A stretch of DNA of 6,655 nt. It comes from Actinomycetales bacterium (GTDB taxonomy: Bacteria; Actinomycetota; Actinomycetes; Mycobacteriales; Mycobacteriaceae). This document shows, piece by piece, positions 1-4,478 of the stretch. Every line of letters begins with the position of its first letter. Position 1 is the first letter of the stretch. Both the position numbers and the translations under genes were made by a program. The notes under the pieces were generated by a model, which worked only from the letters and a program-made list of their open reading frames with translations, searched no databases and had not been told where the DNA came from. The stretch is from the NCBI GenBank assembly GCA_012841845.1, contig DUTZ01000021.1, positions 1-6,655 of the forward strand. The letters run 5' to 3'.

Positions 1-77
1 GCGAGGCCCAGCGCGACGGCGCCGGCGAGCGTGCGGCGGCGGCGCGGGGCCGACGGGGCGGGGGACGGTGAGGTCAC
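1..77 (-). CDS. N-terminus of a secreted or membrane-anchored protein (partial)
   Basis: Reading the minus strand from a GTG at 77-75 gives an open frame to the window edge, about 25 codons. It begins MTSPSPAPSAP, then four arginines, then TLAGAVALGLA. A basic cluster followed by a small/hydrophobic run is the shape of a Sec signal peptide or signal anchor. The start is supported by GGAG about 6 nt upstream (82-87 separates it from the GTG). A near-consensus minus-strand -10 hexamer, TATAGT, lies at 136-141, which would give a leader of about 50 nt. The product cannot be named because everything after the signal region is outside the window. The main doubt is that a short GC-rich frame can be open by chance. 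The Shine-Dalgarno, the signal-like composition and the upstream AT-rich promoter patch together make a real gene more likely than not. Confidence 0.55.
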   Translation of the reverse strand, partial: MTSPSPAPSAPRRRRTLAGAVALGL

Positions 78-135
78 GGGGAACTCCAGGGTGTCGGGGC
101 CGGAAAGGATCTGATATCTGATCGTCGTGGACAAA

Positions 136-141
136 ACTATA
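136..141 (-). promoter_or_regulatory. Putative -10 hexamer TATAGT for the left-edge gene
   Basis: TATAGT on the minus strand differs from TATAAT at one base and sits in the only clearly AT-rich patch of the left 400 bases. A transcript from it would start near 129 and reach the GTG at 77. No good -35 hexamer is seen at 16-18 bp, which is common for actinobacterial promoters. The tandem repeat ATCTGAT-ATCTGAT (109-122) would lie in the 5' leader. Confidence 0.4.
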
Positions 142-151
142 ACGTGTGTCA
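138..151. promoter_or_regulatory. Weak KstR-like operator candidate
   Basis: The 14 bases TATAACGTGTGTCA match the published KstR consensus TnnAACnnGTTnnA except that the second half-site reads GTG instead of GTT. The site overlaps the putative -10 of the left-edge gene, a plausible position for a repressor. With one core mismatch, and because the consensus is short, this could be chance. It is clearly weaker than the sites at 2915 and 4415. Confidence 0.3.
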
Positions 152-227
152 TTTGCTCGGGCGGGCGGTTCCCCGAACCGATGTTGACGGCCATCCAGAT
201 CCGGTGTCGTGTGGCCGGGGCCACTGT

Positions 228-233
228 TACGGT
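228..233 (+). promoter_or_regulatory. Putative -10 hexamer TACGGT for a leaderless transcript
   Basis: TACGGT fits the actinobacterial TANNNT pattern and ends exactly 6 nt before a GTG at 240, the spacing expected when transcription starts on the first base of the start codon. No convincing -35 is seen. The hexamer would drive the short ORF at 240-311 and probably the methyltransferase gene behind it. Confidence 0.4.
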
Positions 234-239
234 GGGGGT

Positions 240-311
240 GTGAACTACGGCGTGCTCATGTGTTGGCGACGCGACCCCGCGGGCGCCGACGCGGTCATGC
301 CGACGACATGA
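240..311 (+). CDS. Short leaderless ORF, 23 aa, possible leader peptide
   Basis: GTG at 240 opens a 23-codon frame, MNYGVLMCWRRDPAGADAVM then PTT, ending at TGA 309-311. There is no Shine-Dalgarno. Instead a TANNNT hexamer (228-233) ends 6 nt before the GTG, the layout of a leaderless actinobacterial mRNA. The frame stops 111 nt before the methyltransferase-like start at 423, and hairpins at 319-341 and 347-370 lie between, so it could be a regulatory upstream ORF. It has single Cys and Trp codons followed by two Arg codons, and no run of one amino acid that would point to a classic attenuator. An internal ATG at 258 is in the same frame. I do not recognise the peptide. It may be chance, since only the promoter spacing argues for translation. 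Confidence 0.35.
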   Translation: MNYGVLMCWRRDPAGADAVMPTT

Positions 312-318
312 CGCAGGC

Positions 319-341
319 GGCCCGCCGGGATCCGGTGGGCC
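319..341 (+). other. GC-rich RNA hairpin in the methyltransferase leader
   Basis: Bases 319-328 pair with 332-341 as a 10-bp stem (one G-U pair) closed by a 3-nt loop. It begins 8 nt after the stop of the short ORF. There is no downstream T-run, so it is not a standard intrinsic terminator. Two smaller alternative stems follow, 347-351/358-362 and 356-360/366-370; they share bases 358-360 and cannot coexist. GC-rich DNA makes such stems by chance fairly often. Confidence 0.35.
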
Positions 342-422
342 GACCGGTGGAGGACGGTCCACGTCGGACCCGGGGAGCGCCCGCACGACCCCCGACCAGT
401 GCTCGACCCAGGAGAGACCCCG

Positions 423-1157
423 GTGACCGCGAGTCCCCACACCACCAACCACCCCCCGCTCGCCGAGGCCGACGTCCTCGTGAGCGCCCGCTCGCTCGCC
501 GAGTACACGGACATGTTCGGGCTCGACGAGGCGGACCTGCGGCGGCGGATCCTCGACTGCCCGGGCGGCGCCGCGAGCGCGGTCGCCGAGATCTGCGCGG
601 CGGGCGGCGAGGCCAGGGCGGTGGACCCCCAGTACGCGCTCGGGTCGGAGGAGTTGCGCGGGCGGATCCTCACCGACCTCGACCGGTCGCTGGAGCAGAA
701 GCACGACCTCGACCTCGAGTACGACTGGGACGTGCGCGGCGGGATCGTGGGCCACGAGGCCCTGCGCCGCTCCGCCGCCGAGCGCATGCTCGCCGACCTC
801 GACGCCGCGCCCGAGCGCTACGTGGCGGGCGCCCTGCCGAGCCTGCCGCTGGCCGACGACTCGGCCGACCTCGTCCTGTGCTCGCACCTGCTGTTCACCT
901 ACGCCGACGGGCTCGACACGGCCGACCATGTGGCGGCGATTGTCGAGATGGCCCGAGTCGCGCCGGAGGTGCGGATCTACCCGCTCGTGGACTACGCGGG
1001 GAACCCGCTGCCCGAGCTCGTGCGCAGTGTGATCGCCAAGCTCAAGAAGGAGCGGCTCACCAGCCGGATCGAGCCCGTCCACCGGCCGTTCCAGCTGGCC
1101 GCCACCACGCGGCTCGTCGTGGAGCGGACTAGGCGTCGCCCGCTGGCGCCGGCGTGA
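423..1157 (+). CDS. Class I SAM-dependent methyltransferase-like protein
   Basis: The protein is about 244 residues. It shows the shape of a Rossmann-fold methyltransferase: a glycine-rich motif I, ILDCPGGAAS, at residues 43-52; an acidic residue after the next strand (AVDP, about 66-69); and a motif IV-like stretch LPLADDSADLVLCSHLLFTY at about 141-160. A late strand, VRIYPLVDY, lies near 183-191. These suggest SAM binding; the substrate is unknown. I chose GTG 423 because AGGAGAG at 410-416 lies 6 nt upstream. A GTG at 399, in the same frame and 8 codons earlier, has no such site. The 3' end overlaps the converging DUF4261 gene by 29 bp. A leader with a possible short leaderless ORF and hairpins precedes it. 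The segment between motif I and motif IV is long and rich in acidic residues, and the C-terminal 50 residues are basic. The fold call is fairly safe, but real methyltransferase activity is inferred. Confidence 0.8.
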   Translation: MTASPHTTNHPPLAEADVLVSARSLAEYTDMFGLDEADLRRRILDCPGGAASAVAEICAAGGEARAVDPQYALGSEELRGRILTDLDRSLEQKHDLDLEYDWDVRGGIVGHEALRRSAAERMLADLDAAPERYVAGALPSLPLADDSADLVLCSHLLFTYADGLDTADHVAAIVEMARVAPEVRIYPLVDYAGNPLPELVRSVIAKLKKERLTSRIEPVHRPFQLAATTRLVVERTRRRPLAPA

Positions 1158-2010
1158 GTCGCAGGGCCGGCAGGCCCGTGAACGGCGAGGTCTCCAGCGA
1201 GGTGAGGAGCTGCTCCGGCCCGCCCACCTCGAGCGCCTGGCCCGGCTGGAACAGCGTGCCGGAGCCGAGCGTGTAGGCCACCAGGTCGCAGATCTGGCCG
1301 TACACCGCGCCCGGAGGGGCGGCCACGTCGAGCCGCTCGAGGTCCAGTCGACCGAAGCGGCCCAGGCCGGACGTGTAGGCGCAGGACGTGGACTCGGACT
1401 GCATCCCGGCCCGGACGCCCACGAGCGCCGGCACCGGGATCGGGTTGCCCGCCACGAAGTCCCGGTACGCCGCCGCCGGCAGGGTGGTGGCCGCGCCGCC
1501 GATGCTCACCGCGATCGCGCCGGGCAGCGCGGTGAGGGCGGCCACGACGTGCGCCACCGCGAGCTCGCAGCGGAGGGCCTCCAGGCGCGGGTCCATGTAC
1601 TCGGGATCGCCGGGCTCGCCGTCATCCCCCACGGGGCCGAGGCGCATGGCCGCCACCACGACCTGGGACCGGTGCGTGTCCACCACGGCCTCGCCGCCGT
1701 TCCACACGGCCAGGTCGTTGGTGTAGCGGGAGGCCTCCCCGTCCGCGATCGGCTCGTCGACGGGGGTGGCGAACACGGTCGCGTCCTCGATGGTCACCGC
1801 GGACGTCGGGTCGTCGTCGCGGCCCGGGTCCACCTCGTAGGTGCCCTCGAAGATCTCGGCGAGCACCTCCCCGACCTCGCGATACGTGGGGGCGGGGCGG
1901 TCGAAGAGCAGCATCGCCACGGCGGGCCGACGCCAGGACAGGTCCTCGCCGGTCCGCGGATCCGTGGGCGGGGACTGCTCGGCGGGGTCGGGCTGCTTCT
2001 CGTCGGTCAT
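1129..2010 (-). CDS. DUF4261 domain-containing protein
   Basis: The product has 293 residues. After a polar, proline-rich N-terminus (1-28) the pattern of the DUF4261 family runs through the rest: AMLLFDRPAPTY (32-43), DTHRSQVVVA (111-120), a central LPGAIAVSIGGAATTLP (162-178), PVPALVGVRAG (192-202), YTSGLGRFGRLDLE (212-225), SGTLFQPGQALEVG (250-263) and the C-terminal LRL (283-285). No enzymatic role is established for this family and I assign none. There is no signal peptide or membrane segment, so it is probably cytoplasmic. It starts 21 nt after the hsaD-like stop on the same strand, so co-transcription is plausible. It lacks a clear Shine-Dalgarno but has TAGCCT (2018-2023) ending 7 nt before the ATG, which could give it its own leaderless mRNA. 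Its stop codon lies inside the end of the converging methyltransferase-like gene. Confidence 0.85.
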   Translation of the reverse strand: MTDEKQPDPAEQSPPTDPRTGEDLSWRRPAVAMLLFDRPAPTYREVGEVLAEIFEGTYEVDPGRDDDPTSAVTIEDATVFATPVDEPIADGEASRYTNDLAVWNGGEAVVDTHRSQVVVAAMRLGPVGDDGEPGDPEYMDPRLEALRCELAVAHVVAALTALPGAIAVSIGGAATTLPAAAYRDFVAGNPIPVPALVGVRAGMQSESTSCAYTSGLGRFGRLDLERLDVAAPPGAVYGQICDLVAYTLGSGTLFQPGQALEVGGPEQLLTSLETSPFTGLPALRLTPAPAGDA

Positions 2011-2017
2011 GCTCGCC

Positions 2018-2023
2018 AGGCTA
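2018..2023 (-). promoter_or_regulatory. Possible -10 hexamer TAGCCT for a leaderless DUF4261 mRNA
   Basis: TAGCCT on the minus strand matches TANNNT and ends 7 nt before the ATG at 2010. The gene has no recognisable ribosome binding site. This would let DUF4261 be expressed apart from hsaD, although the 21-nt gap also allows read-through from the upstream gene. Confidence 0.3.
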
Positions 2024-2031
2024 TCGCCGGG

Positions 2032-2901
2032 TCAGTGGGTGAAGAAGTCGATCACCAGGCGCTCGAACTTGTCCTTCTGCTCGATCATCGCCCAGTGGCC
2101 GCAGCGGGAGAACGCGTGCAGCTCGGCCTTGGGGAGCTGGCGGAACGCGAAGTGCGCCTGCTCGTAGGGCAGCATGCGGTCGTCGCGGCCCCAGATGAGC
2201 AGGGTCTCCTGGCGGATCTGCGACGCCCGCGCGTACAGCGGGGTGTAGGCGTTCTCGGGCTTGAGGATCGAGCCGAAGATCGCGTACATGCGCTCCACCG
2301 CGCCGGGCGCCGTGGCGGCCTCGGTCCGCTGACGGATCAGCTCGTCGGAGACCACCTTCTTGTTGCCCACCATCGTGTCGACCCAGGCCGACATCTTCTC
2401 GTCCGAAGGGTCGCCGAGGAACTCGAAGAGGCGGCGCGAGCCCTCGCTCGGCTCGGGGGTGAACAGCGGCGCGGCCAGGCCGCCGGGGCCCATGAGCGCC
2501 ATCTTGCGGACGCGGTGCGGGTACGCGAGCGCGGTCTCGCAGGCCACGTTGCCGCCCATCGAGTTGCCCACGATGTCCACCTGCGCGATGCCCTTGGCCT
2601 CGCAGAACGCGTCGATCGCCTCGGCGGCGATCATCGGGTAGGCCTTCTCCCACTCCAGGTCCGAGCTCTTCCCGAAGCCCGGCATGTCGAGCAGGATCGT
2701 GTGGAACTGCTTGGCGAAGACGGGGAAGTTGCCGGCGAAGTTGGACCACGCCGTGACGCCGGGACCCGAGCCGTGGAGGAAGAGGACGGGCACCTGGGCC
2801 TCGGGCTCGGCGATGCTCTCGTGACCCGCCTCGTGGTAGTGCAGCTCGAAGCGGCCGGCGGTGATCGTCTTGCTGGTGGAGTCGAAGTCGAGGGCGCTCA
2901 T
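2032..2901 (-). CDS. hsaD: Meta-cleavage product hydrolase, HsaD-like
   Basis: This 289-residue alpha/beta hydrolase belongs to the meta-cleavage C-C bond hydrolases. It has the oxyanion-region motif HGSGPG (43-48), nucleophile elbow GNSMGG (Ser114), WGRDD (Asp241) and CGHW (His269), plus Asn54, Asn113, Arg192 and Trp270. These positions coincide with the Ser114/Asp241/His269 triad I recall for Mycobacterium tuberculosis HsaD. The segment LMGPGGLAAPLF (136-147) also resembles that enzyme. HsaD cleaves 4,9-DSHA to DOHNAA and 2-hydroxyhexa-2,4-dienoate in steroid A/B-ring degradation; the protein is cytoplasmic. A KstR-type operator ends 13 nt before the ATG, supporting steroid-linked control. 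There is no Shine-Dalgarno; TATCGT (2908-2913) ends 6 nt before the ATG, suggesting a leaderless mRNA. Oddly, hsaA, hsaB and hsaC do not adjoin it, and DUF4261 follows instead. It may be a second copy, or a BphD/MhpC-type enzyme for another ring-cleavage product. Confidence 0.8.
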   Translation of the reverse strand: MSALDFDSTSKTITAGRFELHYHEAGHESIAEPEAQVPVLFLHGSGPGVTAWSNFAGNFPVFAKQFHTILLDMPGFGKSSDLEWEKAYPMIAAEAIDAFCEAKGIAQVDIVGNSMGGNVACETALAYPHRVRKMALMGPGGLAAPLFTPEPSEGSRRLFEFLGDPSDEKMSAWVDTMVGNKKVVSDELIRQRTEAATAPGAVERMYAIFGSILKPENAYTPLYARASQIRQETLLIWGRDDRMLPYEQAHFAFRQLPKAELHAFSRCGHWAMIEQKDKFERLVIDFFTH

Positions 2902-2907
2902 GCGTCC

Positions 2908-2913
2908 ACGATA
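2908..2913 (-). promoter_or_regulatory. Putative -10 hexamer TATCGT of hsaD, leaderless layout
   Basis: TATCGT on the minus strand ends exactly 6 nt before the hsaD ATG (2901), so transcription would begin at or next to the A of ATG. The KstR-like operator begins 1 bp further upstream and would fill the spacer between -10 and -35. No -35 consensus is seen at 17 bp. Confidence 0.5.
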
Positions 2914-2914
2914 C

Positions 2915-2928
2915 TGGAACGCGTTCTA
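2915..2928. promoter_or_regulatory. KstR-type operator upstream of hsaD
   Basis: TGGAACGCGTTCTA matches TnnAACnnGTTnnA at every fixed position and contains the perfect 10-bp palindrome GAACGCGTTC (2917-2926). KstR is the TetR-family repressor of the cholesterol and steroid catabolism regulon in mycobacteria and rhodococci, relieved by steroid-CoA intermediates. The site directly abuts the hsaD -10 hexamer. It also lies 94 bp upstream of the divergent DUF2243 start and might influence that gene. Confidence 0.7.
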
Positions 2929-2982
2929 CCACGGGCCCGCTGCGGCGGACGGCGAGCGGTGGTCGGGGCCCGGGGTGGGTCG

Positions 2983-2988
2983 TAGGGT
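2983..2988 (+). promoter_or_regulatory. Possible -10 hexamer TAGGGT of the DUF2243-ctaG pair
   Basis: TAGGGT fits TANNNT and would start transcription near 2995, leaving about 28 nt of leader that contains the AGAGGAG ribosome binding site (3010-3016). A weak TGGTCG lies 17 bp upstream. The region is GC-rich and this is the best candidate rather than a firm call. Confidence 0.3.
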
Positions 2989-3022
2989 CGGCCGGAACCG
3001 CTCCCGACGAGAGGAGTCCGCC

Positions 3023-3526
3023 GTGGCTTCCACCGTTCCCGTGGCGGCGACCGCTCCCGCGCACGACCGCCGCCTCGTGCTCTCCGGCGTCCTGTTCGGT
3101 TGTGGGATCGCCGGGTCGGTGATCGACCTGTTCGTCTTCCACCTCCTGCTGCAGTGGCACCACTTCTACGACCTGTCCACCCCGACCGTCGCTCTCGTGG
3201 CGGACGGGCTGTTCCACGGCGTGACCTGGCTGCTCACCGTGTGGGGTCTGTTCATGTTCGCCGCCGTCCGCCGCGCGACCGCCATCCCGTGGGGGCGCTG
3301 GGCCGGGGCGGTCCTCGTCGGGGTCGGCTTCTTCCAGCTCTTCGACGGAGTGGTGCACCACAAGATCCTCGGCATCCACCAGATCCGCTACGGGGTCGAT
3401 CTGTTCGTCTACGACCTCGTGTGGATCGGCTCGGCGATCCTCATGCTGGTCGTGGGCCTGGTCGTACTGTGGCGCACCCCGCGCCTCGCCGCGGTGGCGC
3501 CCCCGGACGCGGACCGCCGGGGCTGA
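3023..3526 (+). CDS. DUF2243 family four-helix membrane protein
   Basis: The 167-residue product has four predicted membrane helices, at about 18-43, 58-83, 93-111 and 128-150. It carries the hallmark DUF2243 histidine motifs WHHFYD (45-50), the His at 65 in LFHGVTW, and HHKILGIHQIR (112-122), followed by YDLVW (130-134). No function is established for the family. The clustered histidines near membrane borders suggest metal or heme binding, which is inference. GTG 3023 is chosen because AGAGGAG (3010-3016) sits 6 nt upstream. The same frame is open back to 2861, but that extension crosses the hsaD promoter and start and looks non-coding. The ctaG-like gene begins 6 nt after the stop, so the two are almost certainly co-transcribed and translationally coupled. 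That pairing hints at a role in respiratory oxidase assembly or metal handling. Confidence 0.85.
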   Translation: MASTVPVAATAPAHDRRLVLSGVLFGCGIAGSVIDLFVFHLLLQWHHFYDLSTPTVALVADGLFHGVTWLLTVWGLFMFAAVRRATAIPWGRWAGAVLVGVGFFQLFDGVVHHKILGIHQIRYGVDLFVYDLVWIGSAILMLVVGLVVLWRTPRLAAVAPPDADRRG

Positions 3527-3532
3527 CCGGCC

Positions 3533-4417
3533 GTGCATCCGGACCACGGCACACACGAGCCCGGACACGCGGCCGGCGGATGGTGGATCCCCGAGGCGAT
3601 CGGGGCGGTGGCGCTCCTCCTCGCCCTCGCGCTCTACCTGGCCGCCGTCCGTCGCGTCCGCACGCGGTCGCCGTGGCCACGCCATCGGACCGCGCTGTGG
3701 GTCGGCGGGTCGCTGTGCGTCGGCATCGCCTGGGTGGGCCCCCTGCCCGCCGCCGCGCACACCGACTTCACCGTCCACATGGCGGGCCATCTGCTCCTGG
3801 GGATGGTGGGCCCGCTGCTCCTGGTGCTGGCGGCGCCGGTGACGCTCGCGCTGCGGGCGCTGTCGACCCGCCGCGCCCGCGGGCTCGCCCGGGTGTTGCG
3901 CTCGCCGCTTCCCCGGGTGGTCACGCATCCGGTCGTCGCGGCCACGCTCAACGCCGGCGGCCTGTGGGTCCTCTACGCGACCGATCTCTACGCGGCCATG
4001 CACCAGTCCGTGCTCGTGCACACCCTCGTGCACCTGCACGTGTTCCTCGCCGGAGTGGCGTTCACGGTCTCGGTCATCGGTCCGGATCCCAATCCCCACC
4101 GGGCGGGTCTGCGCACGCGCGTGGTGGTCCTGGTGTGCTTCATCGCCGCCCACTCCGTGCTCGGCAGGTGGCTGTACGGTCACCCGCCGGCCGGCGTGGA
4201 TCCCGACGCCGCGCGGGCGGGCGCCCAGCTCATGTTCTACGGCGGGGAGGCCGTCGACCTGGTCTTTCTGGTGCTGCTGTTCCGGGGGTGGTACCCGCAG
4301 GCCCGCCGCGGAGGGGGCCCGGCGGCCCGCACTCCGTCCGGACGACCCGGAGAAGAGATTCAGCCGCGCGGGGAACCCTTCGGCATCCCCGCGCGGCGAT
4401 ACACAGGACATTACTAG
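3533..4417 (+). CDS. ctaG: Cytochrome c oxidase assembly protein, Caa3/CtaG family
   Basis: This 294-residue membrane protein fits the Caa3_CtaG family. It has about seven hydrophobic segments (near 22-40, 53-71, 84-108, 135-150, 160-183, 196-210 and 234-251). The typical histidine-bearing helix HTDFTVHMAGHLLLGM (76-91) runs into GPLLLVLAAPVTLALRAL. Further membrane histidines lie in VHTLVHLHVF (162-171) and in AAHSVLG (205-211). The N-terminus has four His in the first 12 residues. In Bacillus, CtaG is needed for assembly of the caa3-type oxidase, probably in copper delivery; by family only, the same is inferred here. The GTG start lies 6 nt after the DUF2243 stop with only a weak ribosome binding site, so translation probably depends on coupling. 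The last 30 or so residues are polar, and their DNA also encodes a 12-bp hairpin (4363-4397); the stop codon overlaps a KstR-like site. No subunit or other oxidase gene is in the window. Confidence 0.85.
   Translation: MHPDHGTHEPGHAAGGWWIPEAIGAVALLLALALYLAAVRRVRTRSPWPRHRTALWVGGSLCVGIAWVGPLPAAAHTDFTVHMAGHLLLGMVGPLLLVLAAPVTLALRALSTRRARGLARVLRSPLPRVVTHPVVAATLNAGGLWVLYATDLYAAMHQSVLVHTLVHLHVFLAGVAFTVSVIGPDPNPHRAGLRTRVVVLVCFIAAHSVLGRWLYGHPPAGVDPDAARAGAQLMFYGGEAVDLVFLVLLFRGWYPQARRGGGPAARTPSGRPGEEIQPRGEPFGIPARRYTGHY
4363..4397. terminator. Strong 12-bp hairpin inside the end of ctaG, possible terminator
   Basis: Bases 4363-4374 pair perfectly with 4386-4397 around an 11-nt loop. On the plus strand the stem lies within ctaG codons 277-289, and what follows is not T-rich. 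On the minus strand the stem is followed by TGAATCTCTTCTCC, moderately T-rich, so it may serve convergent minus-strand transcription or act bidirectionally. Both roles are inferred; the stem itself is directly visible. Confidence 0.5.
4408..4413 (-). promoter_or_regulatory. Possible -10 hexamer TAATGT pointing antisense into ctaG
   Basis: TAATGT on the minus strand lies at the same offset from the GAACGCGTTC palindrome as TATCGT does at hsaD (three bases between palindrome and hexamer in both). It would start a transcript near 4400 that immediately copies the 4363-4397 hairpin, antisense to ctaG. No credible gene follows it on the minus strand. Confidence 0.3.
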
Positions 4418-4428
4418 AACGCGTTCAG
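4415..4428. promoter_or_regulatory. Second KstR-like operator, at the ctaG stop codon
   Basis: TAGAACGCGTTCAG fits TnnAACnnGTTnnA except for the last base (G for A). It shares the 12 bases TAGAACGCGTTC with the reverse complement of the hsaD operator. Its first three bases are the ctaG stop codon. It lies between convergent genes, where a repressor site is not expected, so it may control an antisense RNA, be a relic, or be a chance match. Confidence 0.5.
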
Positions 4429-4446
4429 GTCACAAAAGCGTCACGG

Positions 4447-4462
4447 TGTGGTGTTGACCACA
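4447..4462 (-). terminator. Weak terminator-like hairpin after the lipase gene
   Basis: TGTGGT (4447-4452) pairs with ACCACA (4457-4462) around a 4-nt loop, 17 nt beyond the lipase stop in the minus direction. A TTTT run follows on the minus strand, about 9 nt after the stem. The stem is short and the T-run displaced, so it is at best a weak intrinsic terminator. Confidence 0.3.
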
Positions 4463-4478
4463 GTCGGGAACGTGCAGG

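Larger units (their letters stand above)
78..422. other. Divergent intergenic region, 345 bp
   Basis: No long gene is credible here. The left part (100-155) is an AT-rich promoter patch for the minus-strand gene at the edge. The right part holds a possible leaderless short ORF (240-311). After that come GC hairpins: 319-341 (10 bp with one G-U, 3-nt loop), and two mutually exclusive 5-bp stems at 347-362 and 356-370. It ends with AGGAGAG (410-416), the ribosome binding site of the methyltransferase-like gene. Neither hairpin is followed by a T-run, so neither is a classical intrinsic terminator. Confidence 0.6.

Noticed and set aside
184..189. TTGACG as a -35 hexamer on the plus strand
   Set aside because: No -10-like hexamer lies 16-18 bp downstream, and the better -10 candidate at 228 is 38 bp away.
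399..422. Earlier GTG start for the methyltransferase-like gene
   Set aside because: It would place AGGAGAG inside the coding sequence. The GTG at 423 has that site at ideal spacing.
209..1132. A 307-codon plus-strand open frame
   Set aside because: It is out of frame with the methyltransferase-like gene, which has a clear ribosome binding site and motif I. This frame has only Arg/Pro/Gly-rich sequence.
1549..2985. A 478-codon plus-strand open frame
   Set aside because: It is antisense to the well-supported DUF4261 and hsaD genes. Its composition is biased to Arg, Gly, Val, Leu and His with no recognisable motif.
2861..3022. Longer DUF2243 start at 2861
   Set aside because: It would run through the hsaD start, operator and promoter. 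The GTG at 3023 has a strong ribosome binding site and gives the usual family length.
4371..4398. Eight-codon minus-strand ORF within the ctaG hairpin (MPKGSPRG)
   Set aside because: It is entirely inside the stem-loop and too short to support. A GGGG run before the ATG comes from the stem sequence.
2021..4411. A 796-codon minus-strand open frame
   Set aside because: It lies antisense to DUF2243 and ctaG and out of frame with hsaD. The translation is dominated by Arg, His, Gly, Pro and Glu with no domain, typical of a shadow frame in GC-rich DNA.
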